A DNA stretch of 64,000 nt, taken from positions 2,760,501-2,824,500 of the forward strand of contig JARFIW010001177.1 in assembly GCA_036346225.1 (NCBI GenBank), read 5' to 3'. Shown here piece after piece: positions 33,836 through 45,480 of this stretch. Every line of letters starts with the position of its first letter. Within the stretch, counting starts at the first letter, position 1. Both the position numbers and the translations under genes were made by a program. The notes beneath the pieces were generated by a model that worked only from the letters and a program-made list of their open reading frames with translations, ran no database searches and was not told the origin of the DNA. This DNA is from Platerodrilus igneus (Eukaryota > Arthropoda > Insecta > Coleoptera > Lycidae).

Positions 33836-34642
33836 ATGATGGAGAGCTCACAAGTAAAATTCTTGTCCGGAGGTAAAATACTCCCTCATTCGGATCTCCG
33901 GGAGGGAGTACTTGGGGCTCGTTATCATAAGAATATAAAACAACAATTCGATTTAGTGATAGGGACTTGGAATGTTAGGTCATTACTTAGAGTAGATAAG
34001 TTAACGAATTTATTAGTCGAAATGAGAAAGGAAAAGCTGGACATTTTAGGTATTAGTGAGGTGAGATGGCCAGATAGTAATGACTTTTGGAAAGATAATT
34101 ATAGAATAATTACAACTTCTTCAACTAATGGACAGGCAGGGGTAGGAATAGTGTTAGGTAAAAGATTAGGGCATAAAGTTAAAGAGTACTTACAATTTAG
34201 TGATAGAATAATTATGGTTAGATTGAGTACAAAACCCACAGACACTGTTTTAGTACAGGTTTACATGCCAACAACTCAGTACGAGGATGAGGAAGTAGAA
34301 AAGGTATACGAGGATATAAATAGTATAGTGAGAAAAGTAAAAGGAGATGAGAATTTAATACTTATGGGCGATTTTAATGCGTCAGTGGGAGAAGGTAGTG
34401 AGGGAAAAATGGTAAGAAAATTTGGGTATGGCAGACGAAATGATAGAGGAGAAAGATTAGTTGAGTTTTGCCAGGAACATAGATTAGTAACTGTAAACAC
34501 CCTATTCGAACAACATGTTAGGAGAAGATATACCTGGAAAGCGCCAGGTGATAGGGCTAGATACCAAATAGATTATATTTTAGTTAAACAAAGATTTAGA
34601 AACCAAGTTAAAACTGTCGTAGTTATCCAGGGGCTGACATAG
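33836..34642 (+). CDS. RTE-1 apurinic-type endonuclease domain
   Basis: Motifs in order are GTWNVRSL, ISEVRWP, VQVYMPTTQY, LILMGDFNASVG (catalytic Asp-Asn), and YTWKAP...YQIDYILV. This is the exonuclease-III-like fold that nicks target DNA to prime reverse transcription. The frame stops at 34642, just where the conserved DSDH is expected (near 34640). The next 400 bp (34643-35038) hold the linker in broken frames, so the single long protein of the family is split. Confidence 0.8.
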   Translation: MMESSQVKFLSGGKILPHSDLREGVLGARYHKNIKQQFDLVIGTWNVRSLLRVDKLTNLLVEMRKEKLDILGISEVRWPDSNDFWKDNYRIITTSSTNGQAGVGIVLGKRLGHKVKEYLQFSDRIIMVRLSTKPTDTVLVQVYMPTTQYEDEEVEKVYEDINSIVRKVKGDENLILMGDFNASVGEGSEGKMVRKFGYGRRNDRGERLVEFCQEHRLVTVNTLFEQHVRRRYTWKAPGDRARYQIDYILVKQRFRNQVKTVVVIQGLT

Positions 34643-35038
34643 ATAGCGATCATAACTTAGTTAAAATGAAGTGTAAACTAAAATTCAAAAATTGAGAAAA
34701 GTTAAAAGAGAGGATGGGATCTAGGTAAGCTTAATGATAGTAGGGTAAAAGAGGAATATAAACAAGTATTAGATAATAAGAGCAAAGAGATAGCTGTAGG
34801 AGGAATGTAGAAAATAGATGGAAAGAAATAAAACTGACTGTACATGATACAGCAACACAGACTATAGGTAAGAAAAAATAGAAGCGAGAAAACCGTGGTT
34901 AACAAGGGAGATATTAGATTTAATAGAGAATAGAAGAAAGCTTAAACCTTTCAGAGAAGTGGATAGTGAAAGTAAGCAAAATATAATACAGTTAGAAATA
35001 AGATAGTACATGAGTGTAGAAAAGCTAGAAATAAATGG

Positions 35039-36776
35039 ATGGAGGAGTATTGTAAGGGACTACAAGATGATTTGAGAGTAGGTAAGACAGACAGGGCTTA
35101 CAGGGCAGTTAAAAAGTTTTTTGGGGAAGATAGGAAAAAATATAATGGTATTAGAGACGAGAATAATGAGCTTCTAATAAATAAAGTTGAGGTAGCAGAT
35201 AGATGGAAAAGATATTTAGAAGATTTATATAAGGGAGACGATATAGACGAGTTAGAGAACGACCAAGAAGAGGATGTAGAAATAGGATTCTCAATATTAA
35301 GAGAGGAATTTGATAGAGCTGTTCGGAATCTTAAACTAAATAAAGCGCCAGGGATAGACGATATTCCCGCAGAATTAATAAAATATGCTAGTCAGAAAAC
35401 TTTAGATAGATTATATGAACTAATAAAAGTAATATATGACACAGGTGAGGTTCCAATAGATTTCGAAAAAAATATTATTATCCCAATCCCAAAAAAGTCA
35501 GGAGCTGATAGGTGTGAGAATTTTAGAACGATTAGTTTAACTTCTCATGCTTCCAAAATACTAACAACAATAATTAAAAATAGAGTAGAAGCTTTGACTG
35601 AGAATTATTTAGGCGAAGACCAATATGGTTTTCGTAAAGACAGAGGGACTAGAGAACCGATACTAATGATTAGGGTAATTATCGAAAAAAGGTTACAAAA
35701 AAATAAAAAGACTCATTTTGCGTTTGTAGATTTAGAAAAAGCATTTGATAAGTTTAATTGGATTGTTATGTTCAGGGTTTTGCAAAAAATAGGAATCTCT
35801 CATAGGGATAGAAAAATTATTTACAGTCTATATAAAACCAAAGCGTAGTAATTAGATTGGATGAAATAGAAAAGGAAGCTAAGATTAGAAATGGTGTTAG
35901 ACAGGGTTGTATACTGTCTCCCTTCATTTTTAATGTTTATATTGAGGAAGCTTTAAACTTAGCTAGAGAGAGACAAGAGATAGGTATTAGTGTACAGGGA
36001 CAGAAAGTAGACATGTTACGTTTTGCAGATGATATAGCCATTATAGCAGAGTCTAGAAAAGAGTTAGGAGAGTTTTAAATATTTTAGATGAGATACTACA
36101 GAGTAACTATAGTATGAGAATTAACTCAGTAAAGACAAAGATAATGACAAGTGAGTTACAGCCTAGTTCTAAACCAAAATTAAAAATAGGTAATACCGAG
36201 TTAGAGGAGGTAGATGAATTTTGCTATTTAGGTAGTATAATTACAAAGGATGGACGTAGCAGAAGGGATATAGTAGCTAGAATAGCTCAAGCTAGAAAAA
36301 TGTTTTTAAAAAGAAAAACTTACTAATAGCTAATAGTATTAGTTTAGATAATAGAAAAGTTTCTTAAAGTCGTACGTATGGAGCGTTCTACTATACGGTA
36401 GTGAGACTTGGACAATTAAAGAAGTAGATAAGAAAAGATAGAAGCTTTTGAAACTTGGTGTTATAGGAGAATGTTAAAGATTAGTTGGACAGATAGAGTA
36501 ACAAACGAGGAAGTTTATAGAAGGATAGGTGAGGAACCCTGTATGTGGAAACAATTGAAGGTCAGGAGAGATAGAATGATAGGGCACCAGTTAAGACATG
36601 ATGGACTATTTAGTAAAGTCTTAGATTATAGACTACCAAATAAAAGTAGAGTAGGAAGGCCTAGACAAAGCTATATTAGTCAAATTATCAGAGATCTAGG
36701 TTGTGAAGGGTATGCAGACCTTTTTAGACTAGCTCAGAATAGAAAAGAATTTAGCGCTGCGTCAAACCGACCTTAA
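35039..36776 (+). pseudogene. RTE-1 reverse transcriptase, frame-broken
   Basis: Open pieces at 35039-35848, 35857-36078, 36114-36326 and 36471-36776 carry, in order, LNKAPGIDDIPAELIKY, FRTISLTSHASK, QYGFRKDRGT, FVDLEKAFDKFNW, RQGCILSPFIFN, MLRFADDIAII (catalytic FADD), FCYLGSII, and the tail RVGRPRQSY...QNRKEF. That is the normal RTE order. Breaks occur near 35849, 36079 and 36327-36470. Confidence 0.8.
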
Positions 36777-37219
36777 GTAAGTTCGATAACAAAACAAAAA
36801 GAATAAACAAATAAAAATCAGTTAACTAAATGTCACCATGACATAACTCACAATTAGTTAGCGGTCTGGCATGTTGGTAGCGTTTCGTTGCTTAAGCCTT
36901 ACCATAACATATAATTTAACACTTTTCCTTTTTGAAGCGGATAACCAGGTTATATTTCATTTCCTTATAAATGGTAATTATGTAACCATGTTAGAGTTCT
37001 TTAACAAACATCAGGTTGCTAATATCTATGTAGAGCCAGGTGGATAGGAAAAAGATAGAAGGATATAGGAAGACCTAGACCAAACTATATTAGTCAAATT
37101 ATTAGAAATTTAGGTTGTGAAGGGTATGTAGAGCTTTTTAGATTAGCACAGAATAGAAAAGAAGTTAGAGCTGCGTCAATCCGACCTTAAGTAAGGTCGA
37201 TAACAAAATGATGATGATG
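36777..37219 (+). repeat. RTE-1 tail with a duplicated 3' coding end
   Basis: After a ~240-bp AT-rich stretch, 37040-37200 repeats the sequence that ends the coding region (36650-36790). The repeat includes GGAAGACCTAGACAAA-like bases, the AQNRKE codons and the CGACCTTAAGTAAG end, followed by GATAACAAAATGATGATG. Confidence 0.7.
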
Positions 37220-37227
37220 AAGCCTTT

Positions 37228-39340
37228 GTTGGGTTTGAGCTGCATTTCGAAGTCCAAAAGGTACACAAGTGAAACGATATTGACCTCTAGAGACAATGCT
37301 AAAAGCAGTTTTGTCTTTAGAACTTTCCGAAAGAGGGATTTGCCAAAAACTTTTTCTCATATCTAAACTAGAAATATAGTTAGCACCTCGTAATAAATTA
37401 GGAATCCTGTCTATGTTTGCCATAGGGTAACTGTCATGCTTAGTGACATCATTTAACATTCGTCCATCAAAGCAAAATCTATACTCGTCACTGGACTTCT
37501 TTTTAACCAATAATACTGGAGAACAATATGGACTAACGCAAGGTTCTACCACTCCTAACTTTAGCATATCATCTAGTTCTCTATTCAATATTTCGTTCAT
37601 ATATGGCGACATAACGTACGGCTTCCTACGAACCGGCTTAGAGTCGCCTGTATCAATGAACATTTCGATTTTATTAGTACGGCCCAATCTATTCTCACTA
37701 CTTATCTCATTATACGTATCTATAACTGCTTGAGCTTGCTTTCGACGCTCAGTCGACAGTTCTTCTAAACTAAACAAACTATCTTTATAATTTAAAGGCA
37801 AGGACGACTGTCCAACATAAGAGATATGATTTCCCATATCATCGCCAATATACCAAGAATTGTTTTTAAAGTCAGCAACTAGACCAAACAATTTAGCAAA
37901 ATCAGTCCCAAAGATGAAGGCATGAGGCAACGAAGGTACAACTAACGCGTTCAAAATACGACATTCCGACCCGATACGGATAGGTAAATCAACTGAACCT
38001 TCCACCAGTTTTAGCGAACCATCTGCAGTCGATACTCCTTTCTTCTCAGATGTAAAAACATTCAACATCATTTTTTCAATCACGGGAATGGCGAGGGAAC
38101 CTATTATCGATGTAGTACATCCAGAATCAAATAAACCTGTAATATCCATATCGAATAACTTTACCATCACATATGGGCGGTTATCATAAGCCTTTTTCTC
38201 AAACAATGCATTAGCTTTAGGTGGAACTCTACTCTTGCAAAAATTTCTAACCACCTGAAGCCATCGCGACCACTCCTCTTTACAACATAGACCTTCTCGA
38301 TCACACAACATAACTGTAGCCTCTTGTCTAAACCCAGGGGAAACGTTATTCAACTGCTGTTCCTTTACTCGTTGAGTTGGACACGACGGACAAGTGATAC
38401 TAGTCACTCCTTTACGACCACAACCATAACAAAATAATCTCTTAAAAGATCTACAGACACTGAAAGTATGTCCATAACGTGAACAATTCCAACATATCAA
38501 TTTATGCTTAATAAATGAGTTACCTACTCCACTCCTTTCTGTCATTGGGGTAGCATAATTAAGAACTTGAACTGGGGAATGTGAAGACGTAGGGGTAAAG
38601 ACATGACTTGAAGCATTCTGAAATGAACGAGGGGTTTTGTTTCTAAAATGTGGATTAAAATAATTAATAGGCTGCTTGTGATTATATGATGCAGCTGAAA
38701 CAGACTTATGTTTACTTAAAGAAGCTTCTTCTAACTTCTTACACAATTTAACTAACGTACTAATATTCTCTATCTCTGTAAGAGCAAGGTGCTGAATGAA
38801 ATATGGCGATAAGTTTTTCTTGACTATTCTAACTTTAGTGTGTTCTGCGGGAATAATAGGTAATCGGTTAAATAAACTTTCTATGTTAGCAATAAACAAT
38901 ACAACTGATTCACCATTCTTCTGTAATCTATTTTTGATTTTCTCCCAAATATCGTCCTCAGGATGTGCTGGCAAGAAATCTTCCTTTAATCTACTAACCA
39001 ATGAACTCCAATCTGTTAATGAACTACGAACGCAACGATACCATACCAAGGCATCACCGGTAAACAATTCAACTGCAGAATTAAACAATTCCATTTCAGA
39101 TACCTTTCGGGACTGTGCAATGTCACTAATGTTTTCTAAAAATTGATATAAGAGAGATGGGTTTCCTGAATATTTTATCGACCAAAATCCAATAGGGACT
39201 GACTGTGTGACATATGTAACCGTTGGAATGGGCACGTTAGATGCAACAATAGGATTTATGTTAATATCTTTATGATTTGAACTCGAATCTTTATTTAATT
39301 CCTCATGCAGATCTGCTTCCACAACAAGAATAGTAGCCAA
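37228..39340 (-). CDS. Gypsy B Gag-protease-reverse transcriptase (N-terminal part)
   Basis: The open frame reads from about 39350 to the RTE-1 junction. A capsid-like region (MELFNSAVELFTGDALVWYR, about residues 70-95) is followed by a basic linker, then the zinc knuckle CWNCSRYGHTFSVC and a second Cys cluster (CYGCGRKG). Next come the protease with LFDSGCTTSIIGS, a hinge, and the reverse transcriptase fingers and palm (VLLVKKK, SSLDMRKSFWQIPL, FTCVPFGLRNA). It stops being gypsy sequence after the QTQQR codons at 37228. Gag and Pol share one frame here. The frame opens just after a stop and overlaps the preceding short frame. Confidence 0.8.
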
Positions 39341-39344
39341 ACTT

Positions 39345-39713
39345 TCATTTTAAATAACACAATTTCCTCCAAATTTTCCTTAGGAGCTTTAACCGTTGAA
39401 TTCTACCTGTAAGATGTATTAATCTTGACCTTATCCTTTTAAAAATAGACTTTGCGGGATCATCCATAAATTCTAACAAAACATTTTTAACTGACTCTAT
39501 ACTAGACTCAATCTCTTCTTTCTCTACTTTGAAATCCACTTTATAGTAAGAAGGATCTATCAAACAACCGGGTTTATCTGTTTCTTTGGCCAACAACCTT
39601 GCTAAAATTTTCCTTTTATCTGAAATTGGTCTTGAATTTTCAATGCCTCTAATGTTCAATTCATATTCTAACTCATTTTTAAGTAAATGTACGATGCTAT
39701 AAGTTTCTGCCAT
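39345..39713 (-). CDS. Gypsy B first frame: Gag N-terminus
   Basis: It starts at ATG 39713 (MAETYSIVHLLKNELEYEL), a pattern seen at the start of insect Gag proteins, and has 122 residues. It stops at a TGA that overlaps the opening of the next frame. Moving one base forward at the TTA AAA T context would join it to the Gag-Pol frame. This is either a true +1 shift or one lost or gained base. The function I infer is the matrix part of Gag. Confidence 0.6.
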   Translation of the reverse strand: MAETYSIVHLLKNELEYELNIRGIENSRPISDKRKILARLLAKETDKPGCLIDPSYYKVDFKVEKEEIESSIESVKNVLLEFMDDPAKSIFKRIRSRLIHLTGRIQRLKLLRKIWRKLCYLK

Positions 39714-39921
39714 AATTAAATATCTGAGTATCTCTAACGTAACTCAATTATATAATTTTGAAGATGAAATCACAAACAAACGAATGTCCTAACTATATAA
39801 AGAAGAACCCACTATAAACTGTAACCAACTTTAACAAAATGAAACTAAAAAAGATATTACTAGTATCAAAGCAAACCTCAGTCGGCGAATATAAGTGTGA
39901 TGGAAATAACTACCAAATGTT

Positions 39922-40012
39922 CCAGCCTCTAAGTGAAATTATTCGAGCCTCTAGATGAAATTATTCGAGCCTCTAGATGAAATTATTCGAACCTCACGTT
40001 GTGAGCGCAAGT
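39922..40012 (-). repeat. Gypsy B leader: primer-binding site and 22-bp tandem repeats
   Basis: Directly inside the 5' LTR, the minus strand reads TTGCGCTCACAACGTGAGG (about 40007-39989), the likely tRNA primer site. Then a 22-bp unit (TGAAATTATTCGAGCCTCTAGA on plus) starts at 39934, 39956 and 39978. The GAGG.TCGAAT part of the unit is also the downstream part of the primer site, so the site seems to have been copied. Confidence 0.55.
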
Positions 40013-42050
40013 GTATTGTAAAATGTTAATTAAACTTTATGTAAGTTTATTACTCTTTATCCTCGTGACTATCAGCTATATACCAAACCTCTCAATTTTC
40101 TATACATTAATCTGATATCACTAGGTCGAGAATTTCTTCTTTTTATTTTTAAGCCCAAGGTAATGTCGGATGGAAAATGGCTTTAGTCAAAGAAAACTCT
40201 TAAGGTTTAAACGGCTAGTAGAGTGTTAGTTCTGGGTAGATCATGAGCATGGGTCATGGGTGAATAATAGACCAAAAATACCTTTAATAAGCGCCACCGT
40301 ATTTTTTAATACAATTGCCAACAAAATTTAACTGTGTTTGTATAAGGGGAATGCGGAAACCTTATCTTAACACCACTAACATAGCCATAAAACTTGAATT
40401 TCACTCTTTCGGACACACTTACCAAAACTTCAACCACCAGATGTCAAACAGATGTCTCAGCTTTACCTGTGAACAAACAAAACACCACATGGACACCATT
40501 TGTGTCCTCAAAAGCATATGCCAAAAATAGAATAAGTGAATTTAAACATCTGTAATATATTAAACGAATTTAGTTTCATTACACACCCTTTTACTTAAGG
40601 AGGACTTGCTCTAGTTTCCTTTTCTTTTTATTTAAATGTTGAATAATAAAACGTCTTTCAAAAGAAACAAAAGGAATTCTATTTATATAAAAGTTTGATT
40701 ATATACAGGTGACTGCAATATATAGGATTATGTTCTTGTCATATTTTTTATAAAAAATTTTAGTGAAATTTAACATTCAAAATAGATATATATATATAAA
40801 TGGATCATTTTTATAAGAATTAGTTAAATAAACATGTAATATATTATTTGTTCATAACACATAATTTTATTTTTCTTTAATCATTGAAGTACTTCATTGA
40901 CTATTACAACAAAGATTGATCGTCGAAAAGCAGCGATTGTAAAATGCAAATACTCAAATTTAACTGTAATCTACTAAAAAAACACGCGAATTTCTACACC
41001 AATGAAAGAGCTTTTACATGACCTGAATGTCTTTAAACAAAATGTAAAATTAAACCAAGACTGCATCTGGCGTCTAGATTAGAAAACAGAATCGATACTA
41101 TTTTTTATCTGACATAAGTTGTCATTCTAAATATCTTAAAACACATTGATTGAATGCGTGTACAAACAACTGACAAACTAGATACTTATTCGTTGTTGTT
41201 ACTAACTTCAAAAACTACTTTATATTTTCATTACTCTAATAATCAACGTAGGATATTTCATAATAATTTACTATAGTTTCAAAGCTATGGAAAGTTTCAA
41301 ACACTCACGTGCATCCAAATGAACTGCAGGTGCAAAACCTTGACGTAAGCTGTTGTACCTTTCCAGCGTAGTATCCAGTTGATATTAGTCATCGGTAAGT
41401 TTGGAGTATTGGGATTCTTTGTAGAATAAACAATTGCTATACTGCATAGTTAATTAAATAGAACGAAACCATAACGGCTTGCTTTAAATTTACTGCGACG
41501 AAGATTTATTATAATTTAATATCGAAAATTGTTGTTGTAGATATGTCCGTAAGATATTGCACTAAGGTGAAAAATATTAGTATAATTTATTGTATTAATA
41601 TATACCAACTGTCTTAAATGATGTCCTATAATCGTTCCATATTCTCAGGCCTGTAGGGATCAACTAACTTATGTGAAGCGAGGCTTATCAAAACTCGTGC
41701 CCACGCGACCGCTGTTAGGCTCAACCTCTCGACCGTAAGAATCTATTGTTCTTTACGTTTTCTTCTTGACTTTATTAGACGCCACGTGTTTTAGCCGGGC
41801 CATCTTGACTTTATATCGTCTACAAAAAGTGACTTGCACTCTTGGACGTTGGGAATAAAGTGCCGATTATCAAGTTGACAGCGCTTGATAACAAACTTCA
41901 GAGTATATATTTTCTAGAATCTATGTGTTATTACGAACATTATACATTAATCTTTATTGGTTGATAATTCACAAATTAAATGCTTTAAAATATAGCTGTT
42001 TTATTATTATTTTATTGGGCTAGATGTAACTAGAAAAAAAATACGTTACA
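40013..42050 (-). repeat. Gypsy B 5' LTR (2038 bp)
   Basis: This is the direct repeat of 28188-30253. Its (TA)n run (about 40785-40798) is about 28 bp shorter, which accounts for the length difference. It ends at CGTTACA 42050, followed by the target duplication AGCAT. Confidence 0.85.
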
Positions 42051-42055
42051 AGCAT

Positions 42056-42400
42056 CTTAAAAAACACAAACGACAAATTCACTCGATCAACACCAACAGA
42101 CTAAAACACAAAGCAGAAAACCCAGCGGTAACGAAGAAATTCGCAAATCTACCCGCACTACAGTTTAGGATTACACAAACCGAAGAAGACAAAATTATCA
42201 CAAAACCAATGCAACTAGAACATCTAGACCTAGACGACATCAACCAAGCCGTAAAATTAATGGACAGTTATAAAAAACATTTGAACGAAGTGAGAGTGCC
42301 AAAACTACACTACGATAATATCAGTGTTTGTACAAAATGTATCTTAAATATAGAAACAAAGAAACAAATGTTAGTCATAAGCACAAAGAAACAAAGGTAA
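42056..42400 (+). pseudogene. Gypsy A 3' frame, unidentified
   Basis: The frame continues the older element after the gypsy B insertion: KHLKKHKRQIHS, then EHLDLDDINQAVKLMDSYKK and CTKCILNIETKKQM. It is Lys-rich with a CTKC pair near the end. In 17.6-like elements this position holds an env-type frame, but I see no signal peptide or membrane span. I do not assign a function. Confidence 0.35.
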
Positions 42401-42484
42401 ATAAAGGAGTTACAAAAGATCCCTTAGAAACAATAAGTTTTAAGAATTAAGTAAAACCCTTAATTTTTCATCTACACCGGGAGG

Positions 42485-43070
42485 AGTTACATATCCTTCA
42501 AATCAATATATAGGTACAATTGAATAGAATCGTTAAAACTTAAATTAGATGCAACATTGCAGAATTGAAAAACAGATTACAGAAGGTTAATGGAAGTTCA
42601 CAAACCAGACATGAGAACGGATGTGAATACATTGTATTCCAGACATAACTTGACACTGCAGGTGCAGGTCACAATAGACTGTAAGAAACTTATTACTAAA
42701 ATTAAGATTGTTACTTTGTATTGTATAAATGAATAAAGAAAGTAGCAGACATAAACTCTGCAATTCCCACAAGCAATGCGAGGTGCAGGAACAGCATAAA
42801 TACCTTCAGGAGCCCAAGATGGCCAGTCAGTCTCAAGCTTCACAACTTTAACATTGTTGGTTGTTCAAGCTACTCAAATTTAGTTTAATTAAAATTAATT
42901 AGTGAAAGTAACTGCAAAGTAATTTTTGATTGTTAAAAGCGTTAATGAGTATAACGCAGCCATTTGTAATTTCCATCGTAATTTCTGTTTTAAATAAATT
43001 TGTTAGAAGAGTTTTTGGAAGAAGCTTTTTAAAAAGTCGCTCCAAGAGGCCCAATATCTAACTCGCGCCA
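42485..43070 (+). repeat. Gypsy A 3' LTR
   Basis: The polypurine GGGAGG (42479-42484) is followed by AGTTACATATCC, the start form known from 17.6 relatives. Shared landmarks with the 5' LTR are TGCAACA, CTGCAGGTGCAGGTCACA, a CAGTCAG initiator area near 42826, an AATAAA near 43001, TTTTTAAAAAG and TAACTCG. The two copies are strongly diverged. Confidence 0.5.
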
Positions 43071-43127
43071 CATTATAATTCTGCATAATTTTAAGGAAGT
43101 CCTTAAGTGATTTTATATTGCGTATCG

Positions 43128-43328
43128 CTATTGCACGCGTAACCACGTTTTCCGTGCCGCAAAAGTAATCTCCTCTTCTTGTAATTTAAGTGTTAAATGC
43201 TGGGCCTGGCTTAATTTCTTAATCACATACTCCTCTCTGGATCCATAGTTCTGTTCGCGTTTTCCAGACGTTAAATTAATTTTTACGTTTGATTGGTGTG
43301 TATTTACACAGTATTGGTCAATAAACAT
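43128..43328 (-). pseudogene. Gag fragment resembling that of gypsy C
   Basis: The minus strand reads YGSREEYVIKKLSQAQHLTLKL, close in pattern to GSREQYAIRKYSVAKQLNPPL in the gypsy C Gag (about 55030-55090). It is short and without flanking parts. It probably comes from a related element on the opposite strand, and may be the older DNA that gypsy A entered. Confidence 0.4.
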
Positions 43329-45013
43329 TATTTTAAATTCATGTATTTCTCATATTATTTTACTATATGATGCTTTTCATCAGCGTGCCTCCTTGTACTA
43401 CGTTAATCAATTGCAACTTTACCTCATTAAATAAATAAACATTTATTTCATTCAATGAACTCGTGCGACAATTAAAAAGATCCATAAAATCGATTTTATA
43501 GTTTTGTGCATTACTATAACATAGGATGCGGCATACAACTCCGTGCGTTAGACAAAGATAAACCGTAAGTTTTATTGCATACATAAACCACGCAGCTTGA
43601 TACTAATTGATCGTTAAATTTTGTCATTCTATTTAATTCTTACATCAGCGGTGACTAATTCTCGAGATTAAATCTAGAATTGTATGTAAAAAGGTGACGA
43701 AGTTAAAATTTAGTATATAAGACCGTAACTTTGTTAAAGAGATTCATTCATTAATTTGTGATTCATTTTAAGATGTCGAACATGTTACTTTGAGAAAAGT
43801 ATGCGGCATGTATACAGTATATAACATTTAAGATGTAACTTTGAACAAAAAAGTAATTCTTACAACGCAGCTCTGCATAAATATTGATAATAACTGTTCT
43901 TAAAACATTACGAGAATTGAACAATCTTTTACATAGATAATCCTGATGCAAAATAAAACGCCGAGTTAGTTATTTGAAAAATAGAAGCCCTTTAAAAATT
44001 AAGACTCTAAATGGAGATTAAAAATTATACGAACAAAACTGGCAACTGGGATTTTGTTAATTTTAAAATGGAAATGGAAGGTTAATTAGAAGTTAGATAA
44101 GCGCTACTTGATTTCGCAAGTATTGATTTCTCTGTTTGTAACTGATATTAAAGTATTTTGTCATTTTAATTTAAGTTAGAATAAGTTTTTATTTTAATTT
44201 CGTTTTGTGATCGGATATTTACCAGAAAGCTTTGAGTGAGAGTTTGAAAAATTTGGACCATTAATAGATTATCTGGGAACCATCATTAGCCAATTATACT
44301 TTTCCTTCAAGGTAGTAAAGGAGAGGTAAATTATCCACAAGATAAGAGGTTTGAGATCTGTAAATTTTAACAAAGATTAGGTAAGAAATATTTTAACAAT
44401 TAAGTAAATATGCACTTGTTGGAATAATTTTATGCTTGAAAATTATCCTGTAAACTGCTCTACATTCTTTTGTATGAAACAAAATTGCCTTGGAATGTAT
44501 AGATGGTTTTCGAAATTGCTGTTTTATTTTATTCTATTAATTCCATAGTACAACTTCCGTTGAGCTATCTAGGCGAAGAAAAGTTAGAAAGAAAGGTACA
44601 CCTACTTATGGTATTTCTCCTTTCGTAGCTGGCATTCTTCAACTGACTTTTCCACTTGGGGGTATAATATAAAGGACAACAATGTTATCACCTCTGTCTC
44701 CTGTCTTAGAACAAATTGTTATTGACAACCTCTTGTCTACAATTTTACAGAAGCTTTCTTATGAGATGTATTTTCTTGTTAAATATCTGCTTGATATCAT
44801 TTGCCCTTTGCCCTTTCAATTTGGTGACCAGACTATTATAACAGTTCAATAATTTCAATGAACACCTGAAGTTTACATATGAATTGCAAGTTGATGGCAG
44901 ATTACCTTTCTAGCTGTCCTTGTCATAAGGGGTCCAAATAATCTTTTAACCTCTGATTGGTACCCTAAAACAACGAATTTTGACAGATAGTAAAATTTTT
45001 ATATACCGCATCG

Positions 45014-45018
<5 letters not shown>
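43329..45018. other. No clear gene; one 56-codon frame of unknown kind
   Basis: Most of this is AT-rich and unassigned. At 44682-44852 (+) a small frame with few Lys codons reads MLSPLSPVLEQIVIDNLLST, then LVKYLLDIICPLPFQFGDQ. It looks more like a conserved protein segment than random AT-rich sequence, but upstream and downstream frames are closed. It may be a fragment of a processed gene copy. Confidence 0.25.

Positions 45019-45061
<43 letters not shown>
45019..45061. repeat. (AT)n microsatellite
   Basis: A TA run of about 43 bp directly precedes the 5' end of RTE-2 and was probably its target. Confidence 0.85.
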
Positions 45062-45064
<3 letters not shown>

Positions 45065-45480
45065 ATTTCGAATGGACCTGCACCTTGCCGAAGTTCTAGA
45101 TTACTAGAACAGGTGAAATGGCTTGCGTGTTCTAATGAGCTAAAGAGCCAAACTACAGGTCCAACCAAAGTAGTAGGGTCGTTAGTGAGGAACCAGACGA
45201 AGACAGGTCCCCGAAAGAGGGCAGCGCCTCTTTAGGTACTTAGATTGGCAGAGACCATAGGGGTCGGTATGGCAGTCTAAGACACACTACCGCGATGTGG
45301 AAGGCAACGGGAAACTACCACATTACCTCCCAAGTACACAGCGTACCTAAATTATAATAAAATGATGGCATTCTCTGGGGTAAAAGATTTCGGAGATAAA
45401 ATATTCTCCATTCGGATCTCCGAGAGGGGACTACTTCGGAGGATGCGATCGGAAAGTTAAGAATAAGAGTCAGGTACATT

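Larger units (their letters stand above)
33796..37227 (+). mobile_element. RTE-1: RTE-clade non-LTR retrotransposon inside the gypsy B pol gene
   Basis: The element is 33804-37219 (3416 bp), flanked by the 8-bp repeat AAGCCTTT at 33796-33803 and 37220-37227. Removing one copy restores the gypsy gene's sequence across the junction. The 3' end is (ATG)n, typical of RTE short-repeat tails, and the element is on the opposite strand to its host. The 5' end begins close to the endonuclease frame and lacks the long leader seen in RTE-2, so it is probably 5'-truncated. Confidence 0.85.
28183..42055 (-). mobile_element. Gypsy B: complete Ty3/gypsy element with ~2-kb LTRs and 5-bp target duplication
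   Basis: The element is 28188-42050, flanked by AGCAT at 28183-28187 and 42051-42055. Two direct repeats of about 2.0-2.1 kb bound it, and by eye they differ at about one site per hundred, so it is young compared with gypsy A. It reads on the minus strand: LTR (40013-42050), primer site, Gag, protease, reverse transcriptase, RNase H, integrase, a CT/AG-biased stretch, polypurine tract, LTR (28188-30253). An RTE element (33804-37219) interrupts the reverse transcriptase. Confidence 0.85.
25325..43070 (+). mobile_element. Gypsy A: decayed 17.6/297-like Ty3/gypsy element, split by gypsy B
   Basis: The two parts, 25325-28187 and 42056-43070, read on across the gypsy B insertion. In order they hold an LTR, a Gag remnant, integrase remnants, a 3' frame and an LTR. 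The LTRs start AGTTA, and the 3' LTR is preceded by the polypurine GGGAGG, as in 17.6 relatives. The two LTRs are aligned only loosely by eye (TGCAACA near the start; TTTTTAAAAAG and TAACTCG near the end). The element is therefore old, and I infer that it is one element from order and orientation. Protease and reverse transcriptase are missing or beyond recognition. Confidence 0.6.
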
